Below are positions 48,782 through 57,890 of a stretch of DNA of 64,000 bases, piece after piece. Each line of letters opens with the position of its first letter. The stretch's first letter is position 1. Source of the stretch: Formicarius rufipectus (lineage: Eukaryota > Chordata > Aves > Passeriformes > Formicariidae); contig VXAU01002071.1 of the NCBI GenBank assembly GCA_013399695.1, forward strand, positions 880,091-944,090, in the 5' to 3' direction. The translations under genes and the position numbers were made by a program. Below the pieces are notes generated by a model that was given only the letters and a program-made list of their open reading frames with translations, searched no databases and was not told the origin of the DNA.

Positions 48782-49614
48782 GTGCTTGGCTGCTGCTTGT
48801 GGGGAGGGGGTGGTTTCCACAGGGTCAGCACAGGAGCCACTGAGTTCCCTCCTCGAGTGCACGTCTCCTGGTTTGGGAGAGTTTTCCACGCTGGGATTTA
48901 GGGAAGGGCAAAGCTCGCGGCTTTTGGGACGGTCGGAGGGGGTGGTTTGGGTCATCCCAGGTGATGCAGGCACGGCACACAAAGCTAAAACAGGGTGTAA
49001 AAGGGACAGCTGCTGCCTTGGGAGTCCTGGTCAACTTGGGTTTTCCTTGTCCAAGGCACAGGACCTGTGGTGGGGAGAGCCAGGGAATGCCAGCCTGGCT
49101 CTGTGGGCAGAACCAGCTGCCTTTGCAGTCGGTCAGTCTGAGGGTGGTCAGTTCTGATCACTCGGTTCAGCACTAAAGCTCCAACCAGTAGAAAGGGGAA
49201 GGGTTGTTTTTTTAATGGATTCAGGCTCTGGAAGGACCAAGGTCAAGCCCAGCTTCTGGTGGAGGAGCTGGGGTGCCTGCAGCAGCCTTCAAACTCCCCG
49301 TGGTAGTGCTGCAGCTGGGCCATAAACAACCCCATAAACCCACCTTGCTCCTTCGTTCTCTCCTTAATCTTCCCCAGCCCACAGTCTGAAGAGAAGACTT
49401 TCAATCCAAAGCTGCCTGGTGTAGTAATGCTTGAAATGATCTCAAGAATTATTTGAAACTGTGTGTTTTGGAGCCTCTTTAAAACTGGAACCCAAACGAA
49501 CAGAAACTGTGTGAGCAGAGTGAGGTCTGTTCGGTATTCAGTGTTGCTCGGAGTGCTCCCACACCTGCTTTACACCCCTTTTCATGCTGCCTTCTCTTTC
49601 ATTGTCTCTTTTAG
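48782..49614 (+). other. SRGAP2: SRGAP2 intron 5
   Basis: 833 bp, GTGCTT to GTCTCTTTTAG. No repeat or other feature recognised. Exons 5 and 6 form a compact pair. Confidence 0.94.
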
Positions 49615-49743
49615 CGCCAAGCAAAGTACACGGAAAACAGACTGAAGGCAATTAAGGCAAGAAATGAGTATCTGCTGGCCCTGGAAGCCACCAATGCCTC
49701 GGTGTTCAAGTATTACATCCATGACCTGTCTGATCTCATTGAT
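49615..49743 (+). CDS. SRGAP2: SRGAP2 coding exon 6 (F-BAR)
   Basis: 43 codons, about residues 235-277, RQAKYTENRLKAIKARNEYL to YYIHDLSDLID. Acceptor CATTGTCTCTTTTAG, donor GTAAGT (strong consensus). It encodes a long basic helix of the F-BAR domain. The NEYLLALEATNASVFKYYIH stretch matches srGAP2, whereas SRGAP1 has LT and SRGAP3 has D/LN substitutions in this segment as I recall them. Phase 0 at both ends. Confidence 0.97.
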
Positions 49744-50174
49744 GTAAGTGCTGCTGCTGGTCCCACTGCCACGACCCCTCCCAGCTCCCTCCCCTCCTTC
49801 AGCACCTTCTGCGGCAGCACAGCTGGAAACCTCTGCCCAGCTGTGCAGGGATGGGCAGCTCGGAGGGGGGGCCACCACCCCCCTGTTGTTTGTTCATTAG
49901 GCTGTGGCGTCAGCTTTTCTTAGATGGCCAACTCTGTTGCACAGACAGACAAGAAACCTGGCACTGAGAAAGGAGTTGTTTAGTCAAAATGAGCCCCAGC
50001 TTTGGTGTCCCACTGGTGCCTGACATTTTCTGTTTGCTATTTTAGGCAAACCCGCAGGATTTTAACTCTGAGGCACGTTTTGGAAAAAGATTTTGAACTG
50101 TGGAAGCAGCAGAAGAAATTTGGCAAAAGAAGTGGGAGCTCTGAAGCCTAAAGTAGCTTTTCATTGGTTTTGAA

Positions 50175-50450
50175 AAAATTCTTAGAATCACAGAATACCC
50201 TGAGCTGGGAGGGACCCACAAGGACCCAGTCCAACCCCTGGCACCCCAAAATCCCACCCTGTCCCATTGTCCAAACCCTCTTGGAGCTCTGGCAGGTTTG
50301 AGGCTGTGCCCACTGCCCTGGGGAGCCTGTTGAGTGCCCACCACCCTCTGGGGGAGGAACCTTTTCCTAAGACCCATCTTAAACCCCCCCTGCCACATCT
50401 GCAGCCCCTCAGGCCCTGCCACTGCTCACAGACTGAATCTGTTCCAACCC
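50175..50450 (-). mobile_element. CR1 LINE 3'-end fragment
   Basis: Reverse-complement CR1 of the same variant as 23940-24175: TTAGAATCACAGAATACCCT, GGAGGGACCCACAAGGACCC, TTGTCCAAACCCTCTTGGAG, CACTGCCCTGGGGAGCCTGT, CCACCACCCTCTGGGGGAGG. Confidence 0.88.
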
Positions 50451-52703
50451 CCTGTTGGGGGAATCAGTTCTGCTGCTGGGAAAACTCACAGCAAAAAAAG
50501 AAAGGAAACCCCCACTTTTTTGCTCTCTGCAAGCTCAGAACAACCAGCTGGGGGTCCTGACTTGCTCCCAAGGGTGTAAATCCCCCCCTGAGGCTGCAGG
50601 GCTGGGGCAGTGGACAGGTTGTGTCCTGGGCAGCCCCTCGAGGTGGAGCCAGTCCCACGAGCCGAGCCCATCCCAGTGCTGGGAACACTGGGAACACTGG
50701 GCTGGAGGAGCTGCTGCAGGAGCAGGGGGCATGAACACAAGTGTCTCTACACAGAGACAATAAAGAGCACTCAGATGACTATTAATTACTCAGCCATTAT
50801 CATAACTAGCAATCTCTATAATGCATTTATTCAGCTGGGGATAAACTCCCCTGGAGTGCTCTTGTGCCAGGTGTTGATTTGAACCTGTCCCTTGGAGGTC
50901 AGGGCTGTCCCTGAGAGTGGGGCTTGAAAAATTCTGTTATTTCCAAATGTCATGTTTGGCAGCATTGCTGCCCTGAAGAGGCCTGCCTTGTTTATTCCTG
51001 CTGCCTTTTTAGGAGACCTGTTTTGGTTAACTTTGGCTCAGCCTTAATTGTGTGGTTTTTTAACAGATGAGAACTTTTTGTGTACGTATTTATGCTGAAC
51101 ACTTGGTTGGGGTCCATTTCACTGATTCAATTGTCCTGATTTTTACTTTTGCAACCTGTCTGTGAGTCCTCCCCCAAATGCTGCTCCTGTGCTTGGTTCA
51201 TTTGTCTGCCAACAGGGTGTTCTCATCAGTGATATGGAGTAAAGAACCCACTGGGATTTCATAAGCCTTGAACAGCTTCTAAACCCAGACCTGAGATGCT
51301 GGAACTGGGACATGACAAATCTGGGTTATCCAGCTTGGAAAGAAGTCCTCCTCTCCTAGTCCCAGCTGTCTCTGGGCCACGGCAGGCAGTGCAGAGCCAA
51401 ACTCCTGCATTCCAGGGATTTGTCCCTGTTCCTAAAGAGGAGCCATCGTGGCCCTGGGGGAGTCCCTGCCTGTGGGAACCCCCCTGGAGCATTCAATTCA
51501 AAACTACATCACAAATTCTCACCATCTTTAAAATCAAAGTATTATCTGCTCTATTTTCAGGCCTGGGAAAATGTGGGACTTGTCTGGGAGCACAAGAGAT
51601 GGAGTTCAGTTATCACATTGTCAAGATAGAGGGAATATAGATTTATTAATGCCTTTGATCCTGAAGGATTGAAAATTAACAATTATAACCAGTGATGGTT
51701 ATCTGAACCATCTGAATTAAAGAAAAATGGGATGTTTAAGCTGGGCTGTAATACTCTCCCTCCATCTAATCATTTGATCATGTTGAATTTTGCAGTATAA
51801 TGTAAGAGCAATCTTCAAAGTTGCTCCAAGTAGATGGTGTTGGACCAAACAGCATTAAACTCCTCATGTTTGTGCAGCACGTTGTGTTCCCTCTGCAGCT
51901 GCAGGGAAGGATAACAGGGAGTTAATTCTTCACTGAGACTTGAGAGCAGTAAATTGTTCCTGACATAGCCCAGTAGTTTTGAATTTCCTGACTTTGGGGA
52001 CTGAGGCAGCTCTTTGATGCTAATGAAATATTACAGTAATGGGGACGTTTGCATTAACTCATATTTATAAAAGGGTCACTAGGACAGGGGTTTAGAAACA
52101 AGAAGATGAAAGGTGTCTGTGAGTGACTCCCAGGGCTTTGCTCTTCCAGGGATAGGTATTCCATTGCTGTTTGCTCCAGGATCTCCTCCTTTCCCTTCCA
52201 AATGTAAATTGCTTTTTAAAACAAAGGGCTTTTTCTCCTTAGATCTTCCACTTTGGGTCTGTTTGAAAACTGCTCACTGGCAAAGGGTTAATCAGCTGTC
52301 ATGGAGGGAAGGGGATTTGAATGAGTTATCATTAAATTCTTATAAAAAATTGATTTCCTTGGAGAATGATTCCATCAAACATTTATATAACCCAGAAAAG
52401 GGATGGCAGGACTGGAACATTTATAAACATGGAATGCTGGACTTCAGAAACCTTTAAAGTGGGGGGGTGGGCTGGGCAGTGTTTTCACTCACAAAGCCAA
52501 ACCACTCTGCCTTGAGGTGGGTTGGGGAAATCAGCTCCCCTTTGACTTCTCAGTTAGCCCAGTGCTGTCCCCTCCTGCAGCAGCTTCTCCCTCCTCCTGC
52601 TCGTGGATGGGACTGGACAAGGGGAGGACAAACTGGTCCCACTGGGAGGCTGCACAACCCCCTGGCCCACAGCAGGAATCACGGTCAGCTCTGCTCTGCA
52701 CAG

Positions 52704-53108
52704 CTCCAGAAAGACAAGGACCTACTGGAGAGGCTCCAGCAGGAGGCACAAGGATGAGGAGGGGTCTGGAGCATCTCCCTGACGGGCAGAGGCTGTGGGA
52801 GCTGGGCTGGGTCATTCTGGAGAAGAGGAGTTTAAGAAATGTCTCCAGGGGGGTGTCAGGAAGTGGCCAAGTCCCTTTCAGTGGTGCCCAGTGGCAGAAT
52901 GAGCAGTGATGGCCATAAACCAAACCACAGCAAGTCCCACCTCAGCATGAGCAAGAACTTCTTTGCCTGGAGGTGGCAGAGCCTGGAACACCTGCCCAGG
53001 TTGGGCGTGGAGTGTCCCTCTCTGGAGACATCCCAACCCCACCTGGATGAGTTTGTGCCACCTGCTCCAGGTGATGTCCAGAGGTCCCTTCCAACCCCAA
53101 CCACCCTG
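52704..53108 (+). mobile_element. CR1 LINE 3'-end fragment, about 400 bp
   Basis: Follows CR1 from the CTCCAGAAAGACAAGGACCT and GGAGAGGCTCCAGCAGGAGG segment, through TTCTGGAGAAGAGGAG and GAACACCTGCCCAGGTTGGG, to CCAGAGGTCCCTTCCAACCC. It extends further 5' than most copies here. Confidence 0.85.
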
Positions 53109-53615
53109 AGGAAGGCAGTGGGTGCTGCTGTTGAGCGTGGAGCTCTGGTGCTGCTCTGGCTCCCCCCGAGCAGAGCCAGCCCTGCAGGGAGGGTTCTCCA
53201 TCCCAGGCTGCCTCCACACGTGCAGATTCTCCATCAGGCCTCTTTTGTTTTGGCGTGGGTTTTGTTGTCTCTCGGCTTGGCTTTGTTCCTCCCGATGGAC
53301 TGTGAAGTCCTGGCGTTCTCTGCCTCCAGCCCAACCAGCGACTGCAGCTCCTTTTCCAAGACTCCCCACCTGCCACAGCTTGTTGGCACCAGAGCCAGGA
53401 ATGCAGCAGCACCCGGTGGCAGGAATTCTGGGCAAGCAGGGAATGCTCCAGCAGCCGCTCTCTTCCCTCTCCCCCCACCCCTCCTTCTCTTTTTTTCCCT
53501 TTTTTTTCCTTTGCTTTTGCACACAATGACAGTGATGAGACCCAAACGATGGGCGAGGAGGGGATTTCATGTGGATTTTGCTTGCAGAGCAGCACAGCAA
53601 TCAGGCAGATGCTTG

Positions 53616-53917
53616 CTTTCTTTTCTTTCTTTTCTTTCTTTTCTTTCTTTTCTTTCTTTTCTTTCTTTTCTTTCTTTTCTTTCTTTTCTTTCTTTTCTTT
53701 CTTTTCTTTCTTTTCTTTCTTTTCTTTTTCTTTCTTTTCTTTCTTTTCTTTCTTTCTCTCTCTCTCCCTTTTCTCTCTCTCTCTCCCTTTTCTCTCCCTT
53801 TCTCCCTTTTCCTTCCTTCCTTCCTTCCTTCCTTCCTTCCTTCCTTCCTGCCTTCCTGCCTTCCTGCCTGCCTTCCTGCCTGCCTTCCTTCCTGCCTTCC
53901 TTCCTGCCTTCCTTCCT
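53616..53917 (+). repeat. Long polypyrimidine microsatellite
   Basis: 53616-53849 is 234 nt of pure C/T: first TTTTCTTTC units of 9 bp, then CTCTCTCCCTTTT-type repeats, then TTCC repeats. Isolated G bases appear only after 53849 (CCTGCCTT units). The complementary strand is a pure polypurine run. Long open frames of Phe/Ser/Leu across it are artefacts. Confidence 0.97.
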
Positions 53918-54793
53918 TATTCTCCTAGTGTGTGTAATCTTGCAGTTCCAGGAAGGTGAGCTCCCTCTTGCTCGCTGTATTCGATGGCTGAAAACTCCAG
54001 GCTGTTTCTGATCAGCCTCTTTCCCTTCTGAAAGATGAAAACTTGGCTCTGCAGCCCTGGTGGAGACGAAGCTGCTTGATTGTATCCCTCTGACATCACC
54101 CTGGTGTCAGCCAGAGCCAGGAAATTCTTGACCAGAACCACTTTCTGCTTCAAAGTTTTGGGTTTTTTTATATTTTTTGCTCTTCTGTTTCACCCCAGCA
54201 GTGAAATCATCCCAGCAGAAGGCTGCTTGGCTCTTGGATGACTCTGTTTTCAAGCCAGGTCATGTTCCTCCTTCCTGAAATACAGTTTTCTGTGTTTTGG
54301 ATGGAATTATTTAAATGCAGATTCGCTTTTCGGGATGACCCAAATCCTCTGCCTTGTTTGCTCAGTAGCACTTTAGTACCTTGTTTTCCATTCCCTTTGA
54401 ATAATGTTATTTAAGGATTTTGGAGTGTGTTCATAGGAATCAGGGCCCCTAAAAATAAGGTTAAAACTTAGGGAAATGCACTTCCATGCTGTGGAACACA
54501 CCCACTCCCAGGGTACTTACTTTAACAACATCAAATATGTTCCTAATACTCCCCAGACTGTCCCAATAATTTAAGCTGTGCCTGTGTTGGTGCCTAATTA
54601 CAACATGGTCTTAATGTTTGGATGGGATTCCAGGCTGAGCTTCTCCAAGGACCCTGGGCAAGATGCCCCTGGTACCCGGAAGGTGCCAAACCCCCCCAGC
54701 TTCACCACTTCTCCAACTTTGGGCTTTGGGCAGGTGCCCTGCAGAGCCCCCCCAGGTCCCTGACGGGGAGCTGTGTGTGTGTCTCTCCAGCAG

Positions 54794-55015
54794 TGCTGTG
54801 ACCTGGGCTACCACGCCAGCCTCAACAGGGCCCTGAGGACCTTCCTGTCAGCAGAGCTCAACCTGGAGCAGTCCAAGCACGAGGGGCTGGAGGCCATCGA
54901 GAACGCCGTGGAGAACCTGGACGCCAACAGCGACAAGCAGAGGCTCATGGAGATGTACAACAACGTCTTCTGCCCGCCCATGAAGTTTGAGTTCCAGCCC
55001 CACATGGGGGACATG
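54794..55015 (+). CDS. SRGAP2: SRGAP2 coding exon 7 (F-BAR)
   Basis: 74 codons, about residues 278-351, CCDLGYHASLNRALRTFLSA to PPMKFEFQPHMGDM. It includes the end of the canonical F-BAR (about residue 325) and the start of the F-BARx extension. The acceptor is CCAGCAG, a NAGNAG pair; the downstream AG is chosen because it joins LID directly to CCDLG as in the known family. The donor GTCAGT is weaker than consensus. The FLSAELNLEQSKHEG segment is srGAP2-like, against YLSAEYNLETSRHEG in SRGAP1 and SRGAP3. Phase 0 at both ends. Confidence 0.97.
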
Positions 55016-56583
55016 GTCAGTTGGGGCTCTCTGAGCACTTCCAGCTTGTCCTGGTGGTGCCTCTTGCCTGGGAGAGGTGGACCTGCTGCAAGGCCACCTG
55101 CTTTGGGAGGTAGAGGGGAGCCTGCGGAAGGGGAGATGGTGTAAAGGTCAAGCAGGGGCTCGTGGTGGGGGTGTCTCAGCTCTTCTGGCTCTTTTTGGCT
55201 GTCAGAGCTGCTGCCAAAATCAGGTTTAATACTCAGTGGGGGCAGGAAAGTGTTTTTAATGTTCAGTTCAACCTGCGAGGCAGTTCCTGCCCTCGGGGCC
55301 AGACCCCCAAGTTGGAGATTTGAGGGCACAGCGTAAGAAGCTGAAATGCTGCTTTTTTGATGCATTTCAGTGCACAGATGCTTTCCAGCAGGACTTTTGG
55401 CACCCTCCTTGTGAGCCAGGGCTGTCAGAGCACCTTCCTGGCTGGCAGGGAAAACCCCCCCCTCGATGGGTTTGTCAGGATGTGGTTGCTCAGCTGGGAG
55501 CTGTTTCAGGCGGCTCAGGCTGGACCCGGTTCTGAAGGGGGACACGTGGACACTCTGCTAATTCAGCTCCCTTGCTTGGGTTCCTGCCTCAGCCCTGCTG
55601 ACACTCTGGAAGGATGGTCTCTTGCAGCCTCTTCTTCCACTCTGGGAGTTGCAGCCACTGCTCCAGGCTCTTCTTTGTCTCTTCCACTTGAAGTGAAACC
55701 CTCAGACTGCAAATGAGCTTTGCTGTTTTCTCCGTGTCATCCCGTGGGAGGGTGGGAAGAGGAGGAATTCCCTGCACTCAGTCATTGAGGAGCAGCTCCC
55801 GTTCACTGAACCATTTCTCCTGGTAGTTCCTCAGGCCAAATGAGTCTTTCTGATGCAGCTGATGGTCCTGTTGCAATAGCCCTGCACAGACCACACTGAA
55901 TATCTGATGCTGGGTGTGTGATAAAACTCCAGATCCAGTTTCTGTCTTTAAAAGCAGCCCGAGGCAGGGAGGTCAGGGCTTGCTTTGAAAAAAAGCCCCC
56001 ACAAAAAAAAAGCTGAACAAAACTAAAGGGAAAAGCTGCCTCGTGCTGGGAAATCAGAGTCACTCTGAGCAGCACAGGGAGGCTCAGTGTTCTGGCATGT
56101 TTGACATGTCCCTAACTGTGCGTTTTGCATTTCAACTCCCCTGAATTTATTAAATGGTGACCTGTCCCTGTTGCTGCTGTGCAGGTAATTCAGCGGAGCA
56201 AGCTGAGCCCCCTGTGCCCCGTCCCAGGATGCTGAAACACTGAACCAAATTCTGCCTGATACTGGATGTCCTTCAGCCTCATACCTTTGATAAAGCACCT
56301 TCAGACTCTAAAAACACATGATGAGCTTCCATTACTATAAAAAAACTACTTGTTTTCTGTCTCTTCTTTGGGGTTCACACCCTCTCTGTTGCTGCTTGCT
56401 CAGTCCTCTCAGGAGGGCAACTGCAGCTTGGTAGAACAGCCACCTTTGAAATGCAGGGCTGCAAACTTCTCAGGCTGAGCACTTTGGGAACTGCTTGTGT
56501 ATAATTGGCTGGGTCATGAGAATGTCCTTGGTGCTGTGTGTTCTTCTCCCAGCCCTCTAAAAGCTGTGCTGTTTGCCTTCCAG
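55016..56583 (+). other. SRGAP2: SRGAP2 intron 7
   Basis: 1568 bp, GTCAGT to TTTGCCTTCCAG. No interspersed repeat recognised. A short A-rich stretch lies at 55990-56035. Confidence 0.93.
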
Positions 56584-56685
56584 GAGTCCCAGCTCTGTGC
56601 CCAGCAGCCAGTGCAGAGTGAGCTGGTGCAGCGGTGTCAGCAGCTGCAGTCCAGGTTGTCTACACTGAAGATTGAAAATGAGGAG
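56584..56685 (+). CDS. SRGAP2: SRGAP2 coding exon 8 (F-BARx coiled coil)
   Basis: 34 codons, about residues 352-385, ESQLCAQQPVQSELVQRCQQ to LSTLKIENEE. Acceptor TTTGCCTTCCAG, donor GTCAGT. It begins the extension helix C-terminal to the classical F-BAR; the heptad-like LQSRLSTLKIENEE run continues into exon 9 as a coiled coil. Phase 0 at both ends. The donor and its first nine intron bases (GTCAGTTGG) are identical to those of exon 7. Confidence 0.96.
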
Positions 56686-57480
56686 GTCAGTTGGTCAACC
56701 AAAACTCATCAACCCAACTTCCAGTCCATCCTGGGGACTACTTACGGCAGGATGTAGTTGCTGGGGTCCTCTTGTGTTGAAACTCAGGACTCAGGCACAT
56801 GAAAGCTGAGTGTGTGCAGAGGATCCTTGAAAATAGCTCCATGGATCTCTCTTCCCATCCTTCAGTTGATAAGATTGGCTGTGTTGCAAAAGTTGTCTTT
56901 GGAGAGCTTAGGGGAAAAGAGGAATTTAATGTTTTGAAGTGAAGACAGTGACTCTGCATAACCTGAGGGAAGAGTGGGCTTTGTTTCACTGGGCATCTAA
57001 GATGAGAAGGCTGCATCGGTGGTGTCACCTCTCTCTGCACCTCTGTGTTCAAGGACTTTTAATCCTCCTTGGTAAAATTTGCAACTCCTCTTTGTCTAGG
57101 AAGTTGATTCTGATTTACCTCCAGTAAAAAATGAAAAGTGCTGCAGAGTCCTGTTTGTAACACCCCACATTTGCTGCCCAGTAGATGCAGTTACAGGAGT
57201 CAATTAGATCATCTTTGTTCCACACTCTTTGCTTTGAGGTTCAGTGTCTTTAGATCTGATCCCAGCCTGTGATCCCGGCTGATTCCCTGCTCCTGGCAGG
57301 TCCTGTGTGCTGCCAGCCCATGCCTTAATGTGGCCTGTGGCTGTTAATGAGCAGAACTTACACCCTAATTAAGTGAGGCCGTGGAACCAGCAGGAGCCGT
57401 TTGTTAATGAAGCTCTCGGGGTTCTGTTTCCATCCGCCGCCCTGTCCTCGGTTTTGAGTTGTCTCCTTCTTGCTGGGCAG
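56686..57480 (+). other. SRGAP2: SRGAP2 intron 8
   Basis: 795 bp, GTCAGT to CTTCTTGCTGGGCAG. No repeat or other feature recognised. The acceptor's pyrimidine tract is interrupted by GCTGGG just before the CAG. Confidence 0.94.
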
Positions 57481-57678
57481 GTTAAGAAGACCATGGAAGC
57501 CACCCTGCAGACAATCCAGGACATAGTGACAATAGAGGACTTTGATGTCTCTGACTGTTTCCAGTACAGCAACTCCATGGAGTCTGTGAAGTCCACGGTG
57601 TCCGAGACCTTCATGAGCAAACCCAGCATCGCCAAGAGACGGGCCAACCAGCAGGAGACAGAGCAGTTCTACTTCACA
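57481..57678 (+). CDS. SRGAP2: SRGAP2 coding exon 9 (F-BARx)
   Basis: 66 codons, about residues 386-451, VKKTMEATLQTIQDIVTIED to ANQQETEQFYFT. Acceptor TGCTGGGCAG, donor GTAAGG. It carries the coiled-coil continuation, the acidic IEDFDVSDCFQYSNSMESVK segment and the conserved SKPSIAKRRANQQETEQFYF helix that packs back on the F-BAR dimer. Phase 0 at both ends. If intron 9 is retained, the frame runs 19 codons past the donor to a TGA at 57736-57738. Confidence 0.97.
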
Positions 57679-57704
57679 GTAAGGGGCTCATTTCCAACAG
57701 TTCA

Positions 57705-57890
57705 GGGATTTTTTGGGGGAAGAAGTTCTTCCCTGTGAGGGTGGGCAGGCCCTGGCACAGGCTGCCCCATCCCAAGGCCACGCTGGAGCTACCTGGGCTG
57801 GTGGGAGATGTCCCTGCCCATGGACTGAGATGAGCTTTAAGGGGCCTTCCAACCCAACCCCTGCTGGGATTCTGCAGTTTCACTGTGATG
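57705..57890 (+). mobile_element. CR1 LINE 3'-end fragment next to exon 9 donor
   Basis: Recognised by AAGTTCTTCCCTGTGAGGGT, GGGCAGGCCCTGGCACAGGC, ACCTGGGCTGGTGGGAGATG, TCCCTGCCCATGG and GGGGCCTTCCAACCCAACCC. The left edge is within about 26-40 bp of the exon 9 donor at 57679. Confidence 0.85.

Larger units (their letters stand above)
49744..54793 (+). other. SRGAP2: SRGAP2 intron 6
   Basis: 5050 bp from GTAAGT to TCTCCAGCAG. It contains two CR1 copies in opposite orientation and a long polypyrimidine tract. 50760-52460 is AT-richer, with no identifiable element. 53930-54780 has nothing I can name. Confidence 0.93.

Noticed and set aside
52839..54011. 390-codon open frame on the + strand
   Set aside because: It runs through a CR1 copy and a polypyrimidine microsatellite that encodes only Phe/Ser/Leu/Pro runs.
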